Positions 1-9,278 of a stretch of DNA of 14,365 nt are shown in pieces. The notes under the pieces were generated by a model that searched no databases, was not told where the DNA came from, and worked only from the letters and a program-made list of their open reading frames with translations. This stretch comes from Thermomucor indicae-seudaticae. Lineage: Eukaryota; Mucoromycota; Mucoromycetes; Mucorales; Lichtheimiaceae. The stretch covers positions 1 to 14,365 of the forward strand of contig JSYX01000754.1 in assembly GCA_000787465.1 (NCBI GenBank), given 5' to 3'. How positions within the stretch are numbered: position 1 is the first letter of the stretch; each line of letters starts with the position of its first letter. The position numbers were made by a program, and so were the translations under genes.

Positions 1-462
1 AACGTGGGTGGAGCCAAGAGATAACGGAAATGAAACCATGATCATAAACTTGCATGACCCTATTTCCCAAAGTGAAAGCTCTCTTTGGATCGCCTCTTTA
101 AGCTTATTCCTGAACGTCAGCGACTGTTATAGTCACACAAGCTCATTCACCAGGTTGTCCAATCCGAAACCAACTCCTTTTCGTTGAGGGTTTTTCAGCA
201 CTCGGTTCTTTTCTTCTCTTCTTATTGTTTGTGTGCCGTTGTGGCATATGCCTTGTCCCTCCTTACAACACGCGCGTTAGTCTGAATATCAAAAAGCTGC
301 ACCTTTCATTGATAGCGCACCCCCCGCTTTTATTGTTGCAAGTATGTACATGATGGCTAGCATCTCGAACTCTGTGTGGCACTAATGCATCCAGCACTGA
401 AAGTTCCGTAATAACGTATTTCTTGAACAGTACAAAAGCCCGCCAACCACATACTAGCCGAA
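1..462. other. 5' flank of the B56 gene, no gene seen
   Basis: I see no coding region, tRNA or repeat here. The stretch has pyrimidine-rich runs and stops in all frames. It should hold the promoter and 5' UTR of the B56 gene that starts at 463. No convincing TATA box was found close to that start. Confidence 0.5.
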
Positions 463-3336
463 ATGATGAAAGGATGGAAAGGAGTTGTATCCTTTTTTAT
501 TTGGAACCTGAATAGATGACGAGTGATGTTCCGGATCAAGGCCGAGATGACTGCGGTCTATCCTTAACCAGCTTTTTTCATTTTTTATTCTCAACAGCTT
601 TCTAGGAACAAGGCCCCGGTGAATGACAAACCTTCTGCTCCTACCACCACCACCACTACTACTACTTCTGCAATGAATGGTCTTAGTCCGCAGACTCCAG
701 ATGCAGGCCAGCAGCACCCGTACTACACCACTCTGCCACCACCGCCACCTACCATTGCTGCTGCTTCTCAACCTGACTCGCCGCCTAGTTACTCTCCCAT
801 GAGCACCCCGATGCCTTCTATCGTCGTTGTCAATGCCGAGGACGGTTCAGACAGTGTAAGTTGCGGTGCTGGAAAAAATGTGTGTTTTGTCGCTGACTGA
901 TACAACAGCAACAACAGCAGCAGCAGCAACAGCACAAGGCAGCGCGAACAAATCCGCACGGTTCGGTATCTTTTATGCATCATCCAAAGACTGGCGAGCG
1001 GGACATTCCCAAAACCGGGCCCTTGAGTCGATTGAAGAACGCACCCAAGGATCAGATTCCTATCAGCAAGGCGCCGAGGAGGCAGAAATCTTCTCGATTC
1101 TATGTGAAGGAGAAGGTTCAGCTTGAGAAGACGCCTGGTTTCCACGGTAAGTTGTTATTGCGAGGCGATACGAGCCGGTCTATTTCTGATGAGAGCGTGT
1201 GTGATAGAGGTGCCACCGCATCTTCGACAGGAACTGTTCATCCAAAAGATTCGGCAATGTACGGTTATCTTTGATTTCAGTGATGCCTCATCGGAACTTC
1301 GCGAGAAGGAGATCAAACGGCAGACGTTGCAAGAAATCCTAGAGTATGTGAACATGAACCGAGGAGTGCTGACGGAAGCGGTCTATCCAGAGATTGTAAA
1401 TATGGTATGTGTGGGGCAACAGATGCTGCTGCTACAAGTGAATGATGGGGCTGAGCAACAAGTTTGATTTTTTAAGTTTTCAGTCAACCTTTTCCGTACT
1501 ATTCCTCCCCAAGTGAACCCTGTCGGTGACGCGTTTGATCCTGAAGAAGATGAGCCAGTGCTTGAGTTGGCTTGGCCCCATTTGCAGATCGTCTATGAGT
1601 TCTTTTTGCGGTTTTTGGAGTCTCCAGAGTTCAACATCAATTATGCCAAAAAGTACATTGACCATAAATTCATTCTTCAGGTAAAACAGGGTTGATGCGG
1701 CCGTTTCCGGTTGTAGCATATACAGCTAATAAGCGAAATCGGGTAGTTGCTTGAATTGTTCGACAGCGAGGATCCTCGAGAACGCGACTTTCTGAAGACA
1801 ACGCTTCACAGAATATACGGGAAATTCTTGAACCTGCGTGCGTTTATTCGACGATCGATCAACAATATCTTTTTCCAGTTCATTTATGAGACGGAGCGGC
1901 ACAATGGTGTTGCCGAATTACTGGAAATTCTCGGCAGCATTATCAATGGCTTTGCGTTACCTTTAAAGGAAGAACACAAGATATTTTTGACGCGGGTACT
2001 GATTCCGTTGCATAAAGTCAAGTCGCTCGTGTTGTATCATCCACAATTGGCGTACTGCGTTGTACAGTTCCTGGAAAAGGATCAGACACTGACCCAAGAG
2101 GTAAGTAAATCTTGCCATCCCTTTTCATGGACCCCTGTTGTTAAACCCCATAGCGTATGTACAGGTTGTCACGGGCCTCTTGCGCTATTGGCCAAAAGTC
2201 AATAGTCCAAAAGAAGTCATGTTCCTGAACGAACTGGAAGAAATACTTGATGTGATCGATGCGTATGAGTTTCAACGTATTATGGTTCCACTGTTTACAA
2301 AGCTGGCCCAGTGTGTTTCTAGTTCCCATTTCCAGGTTTGTGCTCGGTCGAACGATACGGGTTCATTAGCGTCCAATAACCAAACTTGGCGCTGTAAATA
2401 CACAGGTTGCAGAACGTGCGCTTTATTACTGGAACAATGAATATGTGGTCGGCTTGATGGCAGAGAATATGGACGTCATTATGCCTATCGTATTCCCTGC
2501 ACTGTTCAAAACATCCAAGACGCACTGGAACAAGTAAGATATCGCCTAGAAACCCCGTTGATCTTGTTCTTATGAGAATCGTGCTATAGGACCATATTAA
2601 GTCTTGTATACACGGCATTAAAGCTGTGTATGGACATAAACCCCGCTTTATTTGATGAATGTGCGAACCAGTACAAGGTTCAGCGCCAGATGTAGGTAAC
2701 CCTGTTGGTTGTTTTCCAACGGATCGAAGCTTATTTGGCTGGTATGCAGGGAACGCAAGAGACTTAAAGAGCGAGAGGATAATTGGAAAGCTTTGCAGCA
2801 GAAAGTTTCGCATATGAACGCAAACCCGCCAGATATACCAGAACCTGTTCCAGCTGGAGGGGAGTTCGCATTCCCGCCCAAGCCGACAGCTGAAGAATCC
2901 ATGGATGTCGAGGAAGATATTCTGACGGATGAAGAGACAGATGCGGATTCGGACAATGCTGCAGAACATACGGATGCTATTCATCCTGACATGGTATGGA
3001 AGAGAGAGCTACTCCATGGCTAGACTTGTTGTTGGGAGACGCGCTGACCTAACCTTTTCTAAAGCAACAATTTGATACCGCCCCTGTGCAATATCAACAA
3101 TTTAGACGTAAATCGATTATACCCGTGGACGAAACTGTAAGCCAAACGGTGTTTGTTGCTTTTCGAATGAGGTTATTCACCACTGTCTGTGATTGCAGGT
3201 GTTTAACGAACTTTCTCGTCATGTCAGTCTTGATGAAGTTCTCAACCAAGCACCCGGTGCTTCATCTGCTGCTACTACCGGAGCTGGGCAAACTGACAGG
3301 GAGGATCAATCGATGGATCAAAGAGGCTCAGCCTAA
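463..3336 (+). CDS. PP2A regulatory subunit B56/B' (Rts1/Par1/PPP2R5 family), 12 exons
   Basis: Regulatory B56 subunit that directs the PP2A A/C phosphatase core to its substrates. Exon model: 463-486, 598-855, 909-1146, 1208-1404, 1477-1680, 1747-2100, 2165-2335, 2406-2533, 2590-2691, 2750-2993, 3065-3136, 3199-3336. Phases agree throughout and give 709 aa. The N-tail (about residues 1-150) is low complexity, with Thr24-31, a Pro/Ser-rich stretch and a polyQ run. The HEAT-like B56 core follows, with near-invariant family motifs such as [71 protein letters not shown] and [10 protein letters not shown]. The C-tail is acidic and then holds [10 protein letters not shown], a possible phosphosite region. 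The start is the weakest part: ATG-ATG at 463/466 opens an 8-codon exon (MMKGWKGV) that joins LSRNK in exon 2, resembling yeast B56 N-termini, but the donor (gtatcc at 487, or gttgta at 484) is not optimal. Family assignment is certain; small exon-edge errors are possible. Confidence 0.95.
856..933 (+). repeat. CAR codon run (polyQ) carrying tandem splice acceptors
   Basis: Intron 2 of the B56 gene starts with gtaagt at 856 and most simply ends at the CAG at 906-908. Exon 3 then opens with eight Gln codons (909-932). CAG trinucleotides at 915, 918, 921, 924 and 930 are all in the same phase, so a shift of the acceptor would change only the length of the Gln run. The branch-like CTGAC at 893-897 lies close to the first acceptor. 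Confidence 0.6.
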
Positions 3337-3872
3337 TGTACGCGGTTTTTGTCCCCCACCCATCCCCAACCTACCCCTGTTGTTTCGTATATTTATCTTT
3401 CCAACTATCAATATCCGCGTCTTTGTGTAGTCCGTGCGTCCGGTTTGCCTGTAAAAGTATCACTGGACAGTAGAAAAAAAAAGGAAGATCACTTGCAGAT
3501 CGTGTATATCTTCTTTCTTCCCGAAACGATAAAAGTTTGGATGGTGTAAATAAGGGTAACCGAAGACGCATATTGAAGACGAGTTTTCTCCGGAGTATAC
3601 AAGCGCTCTTCGTAGTCAAGCCCATCCTCGTCATCAACAGGTCCGTTTGTTGATGATGCACACAACAGTGGATAAATCGACCGTTTCTCGTTTAAAGATT
3701 GTTTCACGACGTGTTCAATATCCTGTAGACCATCGCTGAACAATACCCGCACGGCGATATGGTCCTATATACATGACGCGGCGACTACGCTACATACTGT
3801 TATTATCGAATAATTGTTTCAAATAACTGCAGATCGAAGTTTATCTACCGTCCCTGGAGCGAAGCGGCTCTT
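3337..3872. other. Intergenic stretch after the B56 gene, no recognised gene
   Basis: This holds the 3' UTR of the B56 gene and then about 500 bases with only short frames. A minus-strand frame (3489-3752) and a plus-strand frame (about 3568-3744) overlap. Neither has a recognisable domain, and neither begins with a good ATG. The stretch lies just past the 3' end of the decayed transposase, so it may include leftover 3' element sequence. No terminal inverted repeat was found by eye. Confidence 0.4.
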
Positions 3873-4790
3873 TTACTGATTTTGACTATGATTATGCAAC
3901 CAGTTATTGTGGCAAACCGTGCGCATTTGGTTTATCTCAACTGTGTTGACACGAAAGTCGTGCAGTTGCCAAATCACAGTCAGCATCTGATGTCTAGCAG
4001 TACGATTACTGTGAGGAGTAAGCGCAACCTGGCGAATGCAGCTTACAGGCTACGTAAACGCCATTCAACAAGTCTGGCGGTTTCTAGTACCACACCTCCA
4101 TCTGATTGATAGTATTTAAAAAAGGTATATTTGATGAACTTATACCTACAATTGATAATTTGTCCATCTCTAAATAAACGTTATTTATGGCCGGGTTGTA
4201 CTGCCTGCTATTCTCTTTAGGTACGTTTAGGACTTCCTCTCGAAATTCTTGCTGGCAGGGAAATGCTGAATCAGCGAGGATCCTGTAACCCGAGGGCGTG
4301 TGGTCTCGCAATAGCTCGTATAGCGGCAACGCTATATTTGCGTCATGCCAAGAGCCAGGACGATTGTATCTTATGATCACACAAGTGTTTAATGCCAGAC
4401 GTTTCGGGTTCTAACGTTCAAAGTACCGTACCTGATCCAGCAGATAGAGCCATCTGGCTTGAAGACAATCACAAAAGATGCGAATTGCCAACAGTCGTAA
4501 TGATACGTTTTTAGTTCATACGGCGCCGGCTGCTTCTCTTGGGCTTTGATTGTCGTCATACGGATACTGTTTGACAAGATGCGATGTTTATAATCAATGT
4601 TTTCGACATTGCAAATGGATACGTACGCTGTATGAAAGTGGGATTCCTGTTTAGATGTGCCATGGAAGAAAGGAGATGTTGCTGACGCAAACAGAAGCTG
4701 ACTTGACATTCGTAATTCAAGATCGCAATTGGTTGTCTTCGAACAAAGGGAGAACATTCGGGAAAAAATGGCCTGCCAGGGCTTACTCAA
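3873..4790 (-). pseudogene. Decayed PIF/Harbinger-like DDE transposase
   Basis: Relic of a DDE_Tnp_4-type (HARBI1-like) transposase. The first segment (4790 to 4432) ends in a strand reading VIVFKPDGSICW. A 62-nt intron (4431 to 4370, gtacgg...aag) joins it in phase to RYNRPGSWHDANIALPLY, the PGSWHD block of the family, followed by GYRILADSAFP with the second catalytic Asp. Downstream, a likely 44-nt intron (4145 to 4102) leads to VLETARLVEWRLRSL, matching the family's AEWG...RL block. That is interrupted by TAA at 4045-4043, where the family usually has Gln. A frameshift near 4000 then leads to LHDFRVNTVEINQMRTV, which resembles the usual C-terminal LHNFRT block, and to a stop at 3875-3873. 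The N-terminal DNA-binding part is missing or unrecognisable. It is clearly not functional. The superfamily call rests on remembered motifs. Confidence 0.75.
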
Positions 4791-4929
4791 AAATTTCTGG
4801 CCACAGAGGAGACAGAAAGAGGACTACGAGCCTGTTAATAGTAATGATAATGCTAAGACTAAGTGAAACAACATTGAATGCAGCATGTCTCTATTTCTGT
4901 AATAGCTTGGTGGTGTCCGAAGAAAGAGG

Positions 4930-6836
4930 CTATATCTTGCTTAGTCCTAACCCTTCATTTTGTTGCGGATTATTACCAGAGGGGGCCAGACCGCTCTGAC
5001 CTCCATCATCCTGCATGTTTGCGCCACGGGTTCCTTGGTCATCGGATGCGTGCGGTTGGTTATTAGTTCGCGCAGACGAAGAAGACAACTGAAGTATTCC
5101 AAGATTGGGAACGCTGCTCTCGGCTACAGAGATCTTTCGGCCGGAAAACGCGTACTCAATGTAGAATGAGCGGAAAAAGGGACCGCCCAAGTAAACGTTC
5201 TTGTTGTCGGGTCCGTCGACAATGGCTGAAAAACAACCTTCGAGTTGGCCGGATGGAATATGCTCGTACCGATTGATATACTGCTCAGGAGGGATAACCG
5301 CGTCGAGAGCTTCAAACTGGATGGCTAACCACGGTGCCTGTTTTCTGCTAGAGCAGGCAATGTTGTACATTCCCGTCTGAGGGTTATAGTTAGTAGCACC
5401 GAGTGCCTTATTCAGCGCTTTTGCGATCGCAGGAGGCACCATCAGGTAAGGTGTGCTGGATGCAACCGTACCGTGGGCGTTCGCAGAAAGCGCAAACTCC
5501 TGACTCTGCTTTTCCTTGTCGCCTCTGTAATCCAGCATAAACCCCTTGACGGGGACTTTCCAGAAGGGCGAATCGATGTCTGTGCCGCCAGAGATCAGAG
5601 AAATATCATGAAGCTGTCCCTTGTACATTTTAGGATCGCTTCCTGCGAGCGGAACAAATGTGAACAGACTCGACGGTCTTGTGAGCGACGCAACACGTAC
5701 CTAGGACCCAGAGGAAATTGAGTGACGCTGGATCTCGTCTCATGAGCCTTTTGTTTCTGCTTCTAAATCCGGATGATCCGGAGCCAGGCCCGGTTGAGTA
5801 ATGGTCGTCACCAGCTTATTGTTGTGCATACGTTATTCCAATTGTCCGAGTTTCTCATGTATAGGGTAGCATACCTGCACGGCGTAAGAGCCCTAAAAGA
5901 TGGCAAATACAATGGTTAAAAGAGCCATTTTCGATTCAAGCACTTTTAAGAGGAAGGAGTTACCATTCGTGGTAGGTTTGTCAACCATTCTACCGGCATC
6001 TGGATCCAATACATGTGTGCTATACGCGCCAGCTCCGATTCTTGCATCTATCAAATGCGGTTGATTAATCCCAGGAGCGAGTACTGGGACAGGAAGAAGA
6101 ACGGGACGTACTAGCAGCTGGTGTAACGCCTTTGGGATATTCGACATCGTATGCTTCCGCAATCAAATGCCGTGGGAACTGATATTTGCCCGCGAGCGTC
6201 ACTGTATCCTAAGTGATGGATGGTCTTAGACTCAACCGAATTTATGCTTTCAAGTTACTCAGTACCAGTTCTGGTTTTAATTTAACGTGAGTTCCATCCA
6301 GATAATCGTACTCAACGGTCATTGGAAATGGTTGGTTGGTTGACGACTTGGTCTGATTAAACTTTTCATTGACAGGAACTTTGGCACATCCGCCGGTTTC
6401 ACACTTGAATTGACGATTAGTTTCTACCCAATGACTGCAAAAAAGTTTGAACTCACTTTACTTGACACCATCCATGTAATGGGTGACCCGGTATCAAAAA
6501 CGCCGGTAAAGTTCTGTGGAGGAGTACCTAGTAAAGGACACGATCAGCTAGCTCAGAAGGAAGAAAAGAAGACAAACTAATTCTTACCAACTGAGAACTT
6601 GGCTGTGGGCTGTCATAGAGATTGAATAACAACAACTTGGAGTCAAACATTTGCATTGACACCCTTACCACGCCGTTCAAAAACGTTAACGCAACGCTGG
6701 GTGGCGTATTGCCATCAAAAGATGGTTCCGGAAATAGCATATCCTCAATGGAGACGGCATCAGCTGCATGCCAATGCACATTGGTAGCCAATAACAGAAA
6801 GAAAATGAGTGGTGTTGAACGGATATAGTTCATCAT
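4930..6836 (-). CDS. Secreted pepsin-like (A1) aspartic protease homologue, second catalytic Asp lost
   Basis: Exon model on the minus strand: 6836-6578, 6527-6457, 6403-6266, 6208-6112, 6047-5964, 5892-5875, 5814-5701, 5642-4930. The introns are 50-71 nt, all phases agree, and the product is 497 aa. Residues 1 to about 27 form a signal peptide (IFFLLLATNVHWHAADA). The N-lobe has TPPQNFTGVFDTGS with catalytic Asp98 intact, a Cys pair (CETGGC), KSST, a flap-like VEYDYLDGT and DTVTLAGKYQFP. The C-lobe has LGGSDPKMYKGQL, VPPAIAKALNKALG and the final strand VYLGGPFFRSFYIEY. Where pepsins carry VDTGT, this protein reads TVASSTPYLMVPP, so the active-site Asp is Ala321 (codon 5463-5461). A polar 50-residue tail follows. 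It is likely secreted or vacuolar and probably not an active protease. The first splice (donor gtttgt) and the 18-nt exon at 5875-5892 are the least certain parts. Confidence 0.82.
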
Positions 6837-6883
6837 CCTGGAAGATAAAGATGCACTTTTTTATTTGTTTTCGAGAAAGAGTT

Positions 6884-6892
6884 TATTTTATA
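6884..6892 (-). promoter_or_regulatory. TATA box of the aspartic-protease-like gene
   Basis: On the minus strand this reads TATAAAATA, about 48 nt upstream of the ATG at 6836. The space between them is A/T-rich. Position and sequence fit a core promoter. Confidence 0.5.
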
Positions 6893-7353
6893 TCTAACCA
6901 CAGGCTTTCTGACAACGCAAGGAGACCGATGGGAAGGAGCTAAAAAAGAAGGGGAAGCAAGCCATTGGGTGACATTCGGGGGTGTGTGTTCTGAACGAAT
7001 ACTAGAGGATATTGCCGTTTCTTTTTCTCATATAAGCGAGCTATAAAGGGGATAGTACTGCTATGAAGAGGACGTCCGCGTAGAAAGAGGGTATTGCGTC
7101 CAACTTGTGTACATTCTCGTAATCATTTAGATTTCAGGGTGACCAGTGAAGGAATTAGTTGCTAGCCAAATTTTGATTACTTTATAGAGACACAAGAGCC
7201 GATCTCGTTCCCCTGAGCACAAGTTACTTCTTTTATACCAGGAAAATGAAGGAGGCAAACGAACCTTGCCCATAACATCATGTTTCTGCTATCTGAAGTC
7301 GAAGGAGAACTGTAATATTTTATGCAGCAACTGTCTTTAATTGAGAAAGTACA
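6893..7353. other. Intergenic region between two minus-strand genes
   Basis: No gene is visible. It should contain the upstream control region of the protease-like gene and the 3' end of the seven-helix protein gene. An ATTAAA on the minus strand at 7341-7336, 13 nt past the stop at 7354, is a weak polyadenylation candidate. Confidence 0.4.
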
Positions 7354-8646
7354 TCAGGGCAAGTGGATATTATTTTCCTTAGGAGTATCCGCCGATCCAC
7401 CAAACGACTGGCGGCTTTTGCTTCCTGACAATGCAGAATCAGCACTTTGGTTTCCCAGGCTGCTGCTGTTTGTGGCCAGAAAGGAAGGGGTAAGCTCTCG
7501 CACAACGGTCATGTCCCTGTGAGGAGGTAGGGGCGGTGGAGGCGCACCTCTGGAGGGTGCTGGCAAAGATGCGAGTGCATCGCGATACTGATTTGGTATG
7601 TTGTTCCTTGAAAAAAGCCTATCGCATTCTGCCGCGGTACGCAAGCCAAAAGAATCCCTTCTTGTCCGGTAAAGGAGTGCATACAAATCTCTGATTTGCT
7701 GCGTCAAATCAGCGTCATAACCGATCAATAGCACGAAAAGCGTATTAATCGCTGGCCAGACAGCCATAATCGAACATGGCCACATTGCTCTGGAGGAGGG
7801 ATAACGCGCGTTCTATATACAGACAGCCACTTAGCATGTCACCCACTCACTCAGTTAAAAGACCCAGTTTACCATGATGATAAGGACTGCAGAAGTTAGG
7901 TTGGAAAGGGTCAGGATGATGGTTCGTACGACATTTTGTGCAATGATACTGATGTAAACGCTGACTTTTCCCTCAGTCCTGGTCCTGCGTAGTCGTAGAA
8001 TATGCTTCACTAGAATATACGCGATGACAATGGTCACGTACAAATCAATCAAGGTGTCAAACAGGGTATACACTGGACCCCACTAAAAGAACCCTGGATT
8101 AATTACTATATCCAAGTACGGCTCACAATGTAGATATACTTGCAAAGCTGTTTTCGCCGTAAACGCACGGACCTGAAGTCTGTTGTATTTCCACCAGCAA
8201 GGCCACGTCTACGATTCCGACACCAAGCCGCAAAGCCAAAACAACAGCATGTGCTATTGCTAGCCTACTCTTCCATATCCCTGTCACGATAGCCCCAGTC
8301 CTGTCGAGCAGCACCGCAGCGCCAGCAGTCATGGCCAAGTGATAGAAAACATCAGCACTGTGTGTAACACCAATGCAGGCGTTCCCAATACTAAAATCGT
8401 TCCTTCTTAAAACGACGTAATGAAGACAACCAGGTATACGTACTTGCCATTCAATGCTATAAACAATGTAGCTTTTATCGTAAAACATGAGGACATGACC
8501 AACTTGTATATGCGTACTTTGAGGTTGCGACCTTCACGTCCTCCACGCACTAGACATCGTACAAAGAGTTCGGCAGATGTAGCGATTAGGATGCCATAAA
8601 ATGTTATTTCAGCGATTTGGACGTTTGGAATTTGCAGAAAATCCAT
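7354..8646 (-). CDS. Seven-transmembrane receptor-like protein, 4 exons
   Basis: I do not recognise the family. Exon model: 8646-8444, 8390-8144, 8082-7873, 7812-7354, giving 372 aa. Seven hydrophobic segments follow in order: residues about 8-30 (VQIAEITFYGILIATSAELF), 46-66, 72-97, 111-134, 153-177, 192-220 and 230-252. The third ends in VLLDRTGAIV, loosely like the charged turn after helix 3 of many GPCRs. The C-terminal tail of about 120 residues is hydrophilic, with a Pro run and many Ser, as in a cytoplasmic signalling tail. Intron 2 (8143-8083) seems to be of GC-AG type (gcaagt...tttag). Introns 1 (8443-8391) and 3 (7872-7813) are GT-AG. The start at 8646 is the only in-frame ATG just before helix 1; an upstream exon cannot be excluded. 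The role in signalling is inferred from topology alone. Confidence 0.72.
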
Positions 8647-9135
8647 GCGCTTTCCGTTGTTCCATATGAACAGATTATAAAAAAGACGGTTTCCACCAGA
8701 AAAATCGAACACTCTTCTCTGGGATATTCCAGGGGTATTGCGACTTTACAAAGCAATCGCGCTCGGAAACTTTCGGCAGTACTGTTATGGTATCTCAAAT
8801 GCCCAGGAGCCAAGCAACCGTCCACATACCCCGGTCTAGAGTGTATTGATTTGGAAACTAAGGTCTTAGATGCAGAGTGAGCCTCGGCTTTCATATAATG
8901 AACATACTTCAACTGCTACATCGATTATAAAGTCGTCGTCATCTTTCAACGACCATTGCGAATGCTTAAGCAGGGCTTTTCGATAAAAGCTGTAGCAAAC
9001 AATCACTGTGCTCTGCTGTCGCATTAACGCACCGGCAATTGCTTTGCGGCAACCACAATAGAAGGCGCACCGCTTCAAACAGGAGATGATTCCGTTCCTA
9101 TGAACACAGGTTAATCGTTTGCTATGCTTGGTGCT
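8647..9135. other. Divergent intergenic region between the 7TM and proteasome genes
   Basis: The two flanking genes point away from each other, so this should hold their promoters and possibly a 5' exon of the 7TM gene. Minus-strand frames are open in pieces: a stretch from ATG 9037 ends in gtatgt at about 8911, and another runs from about 8860. I found no model that joins them in phase to the exon starting at 8646. Confidence 0.35.
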
Positions 9136-9146
9136 TTTGCCACGTG
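9136..9146 (+). promoter_or_regulatory. PACE-like element overlapping a CACGTG E-box upstream of the proteasome gene
   Basis: TTTGCCACG (9136-9144) matches eight of nine bases of the inverted proteasome-associated control element known from yeast (GGTGGCAAA). It overlaps the palindrome CACGTG at 9141-9146 and lies 133 nt upstream of the ATG. The match is seen in the sequence; its function is inference, because the yeast factor Rpn4 is not known to me from this part of the fungal tree. Confidence 0.3.
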
Positions 9147-9278
9147 TGTCACGGTGCGTCTGTCCGCGTTGCATTACAGCCTATTACAGCCTACAAGGAA
9201 CGCCGTCACGTACTGTATGACGCGGCCCGAAGGACGAACGAGTCTATTACGCTTCTTCTCAGAAATCCAAAGGCCACA

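Noticed and set aside
3882..4109. Plus-strand 75-codon frame
   Set aside because: It is antisense to the C-terminal blocks of the Harbinger-like transposase relic, which are recognisable on the minus strand. It has no domain of its own.
6404..6456. A 22- to 38-nt intron or frameshift after DTGSPITWMVSSK in the protease-like gene
   Set aside because: Using the downstream AG at 6404 gives a 53-nt intron with gtgagt, a CTAAT branch site and correct phase, and it joins SSK directly to CETGGC as in the family. No frameshift is needed.
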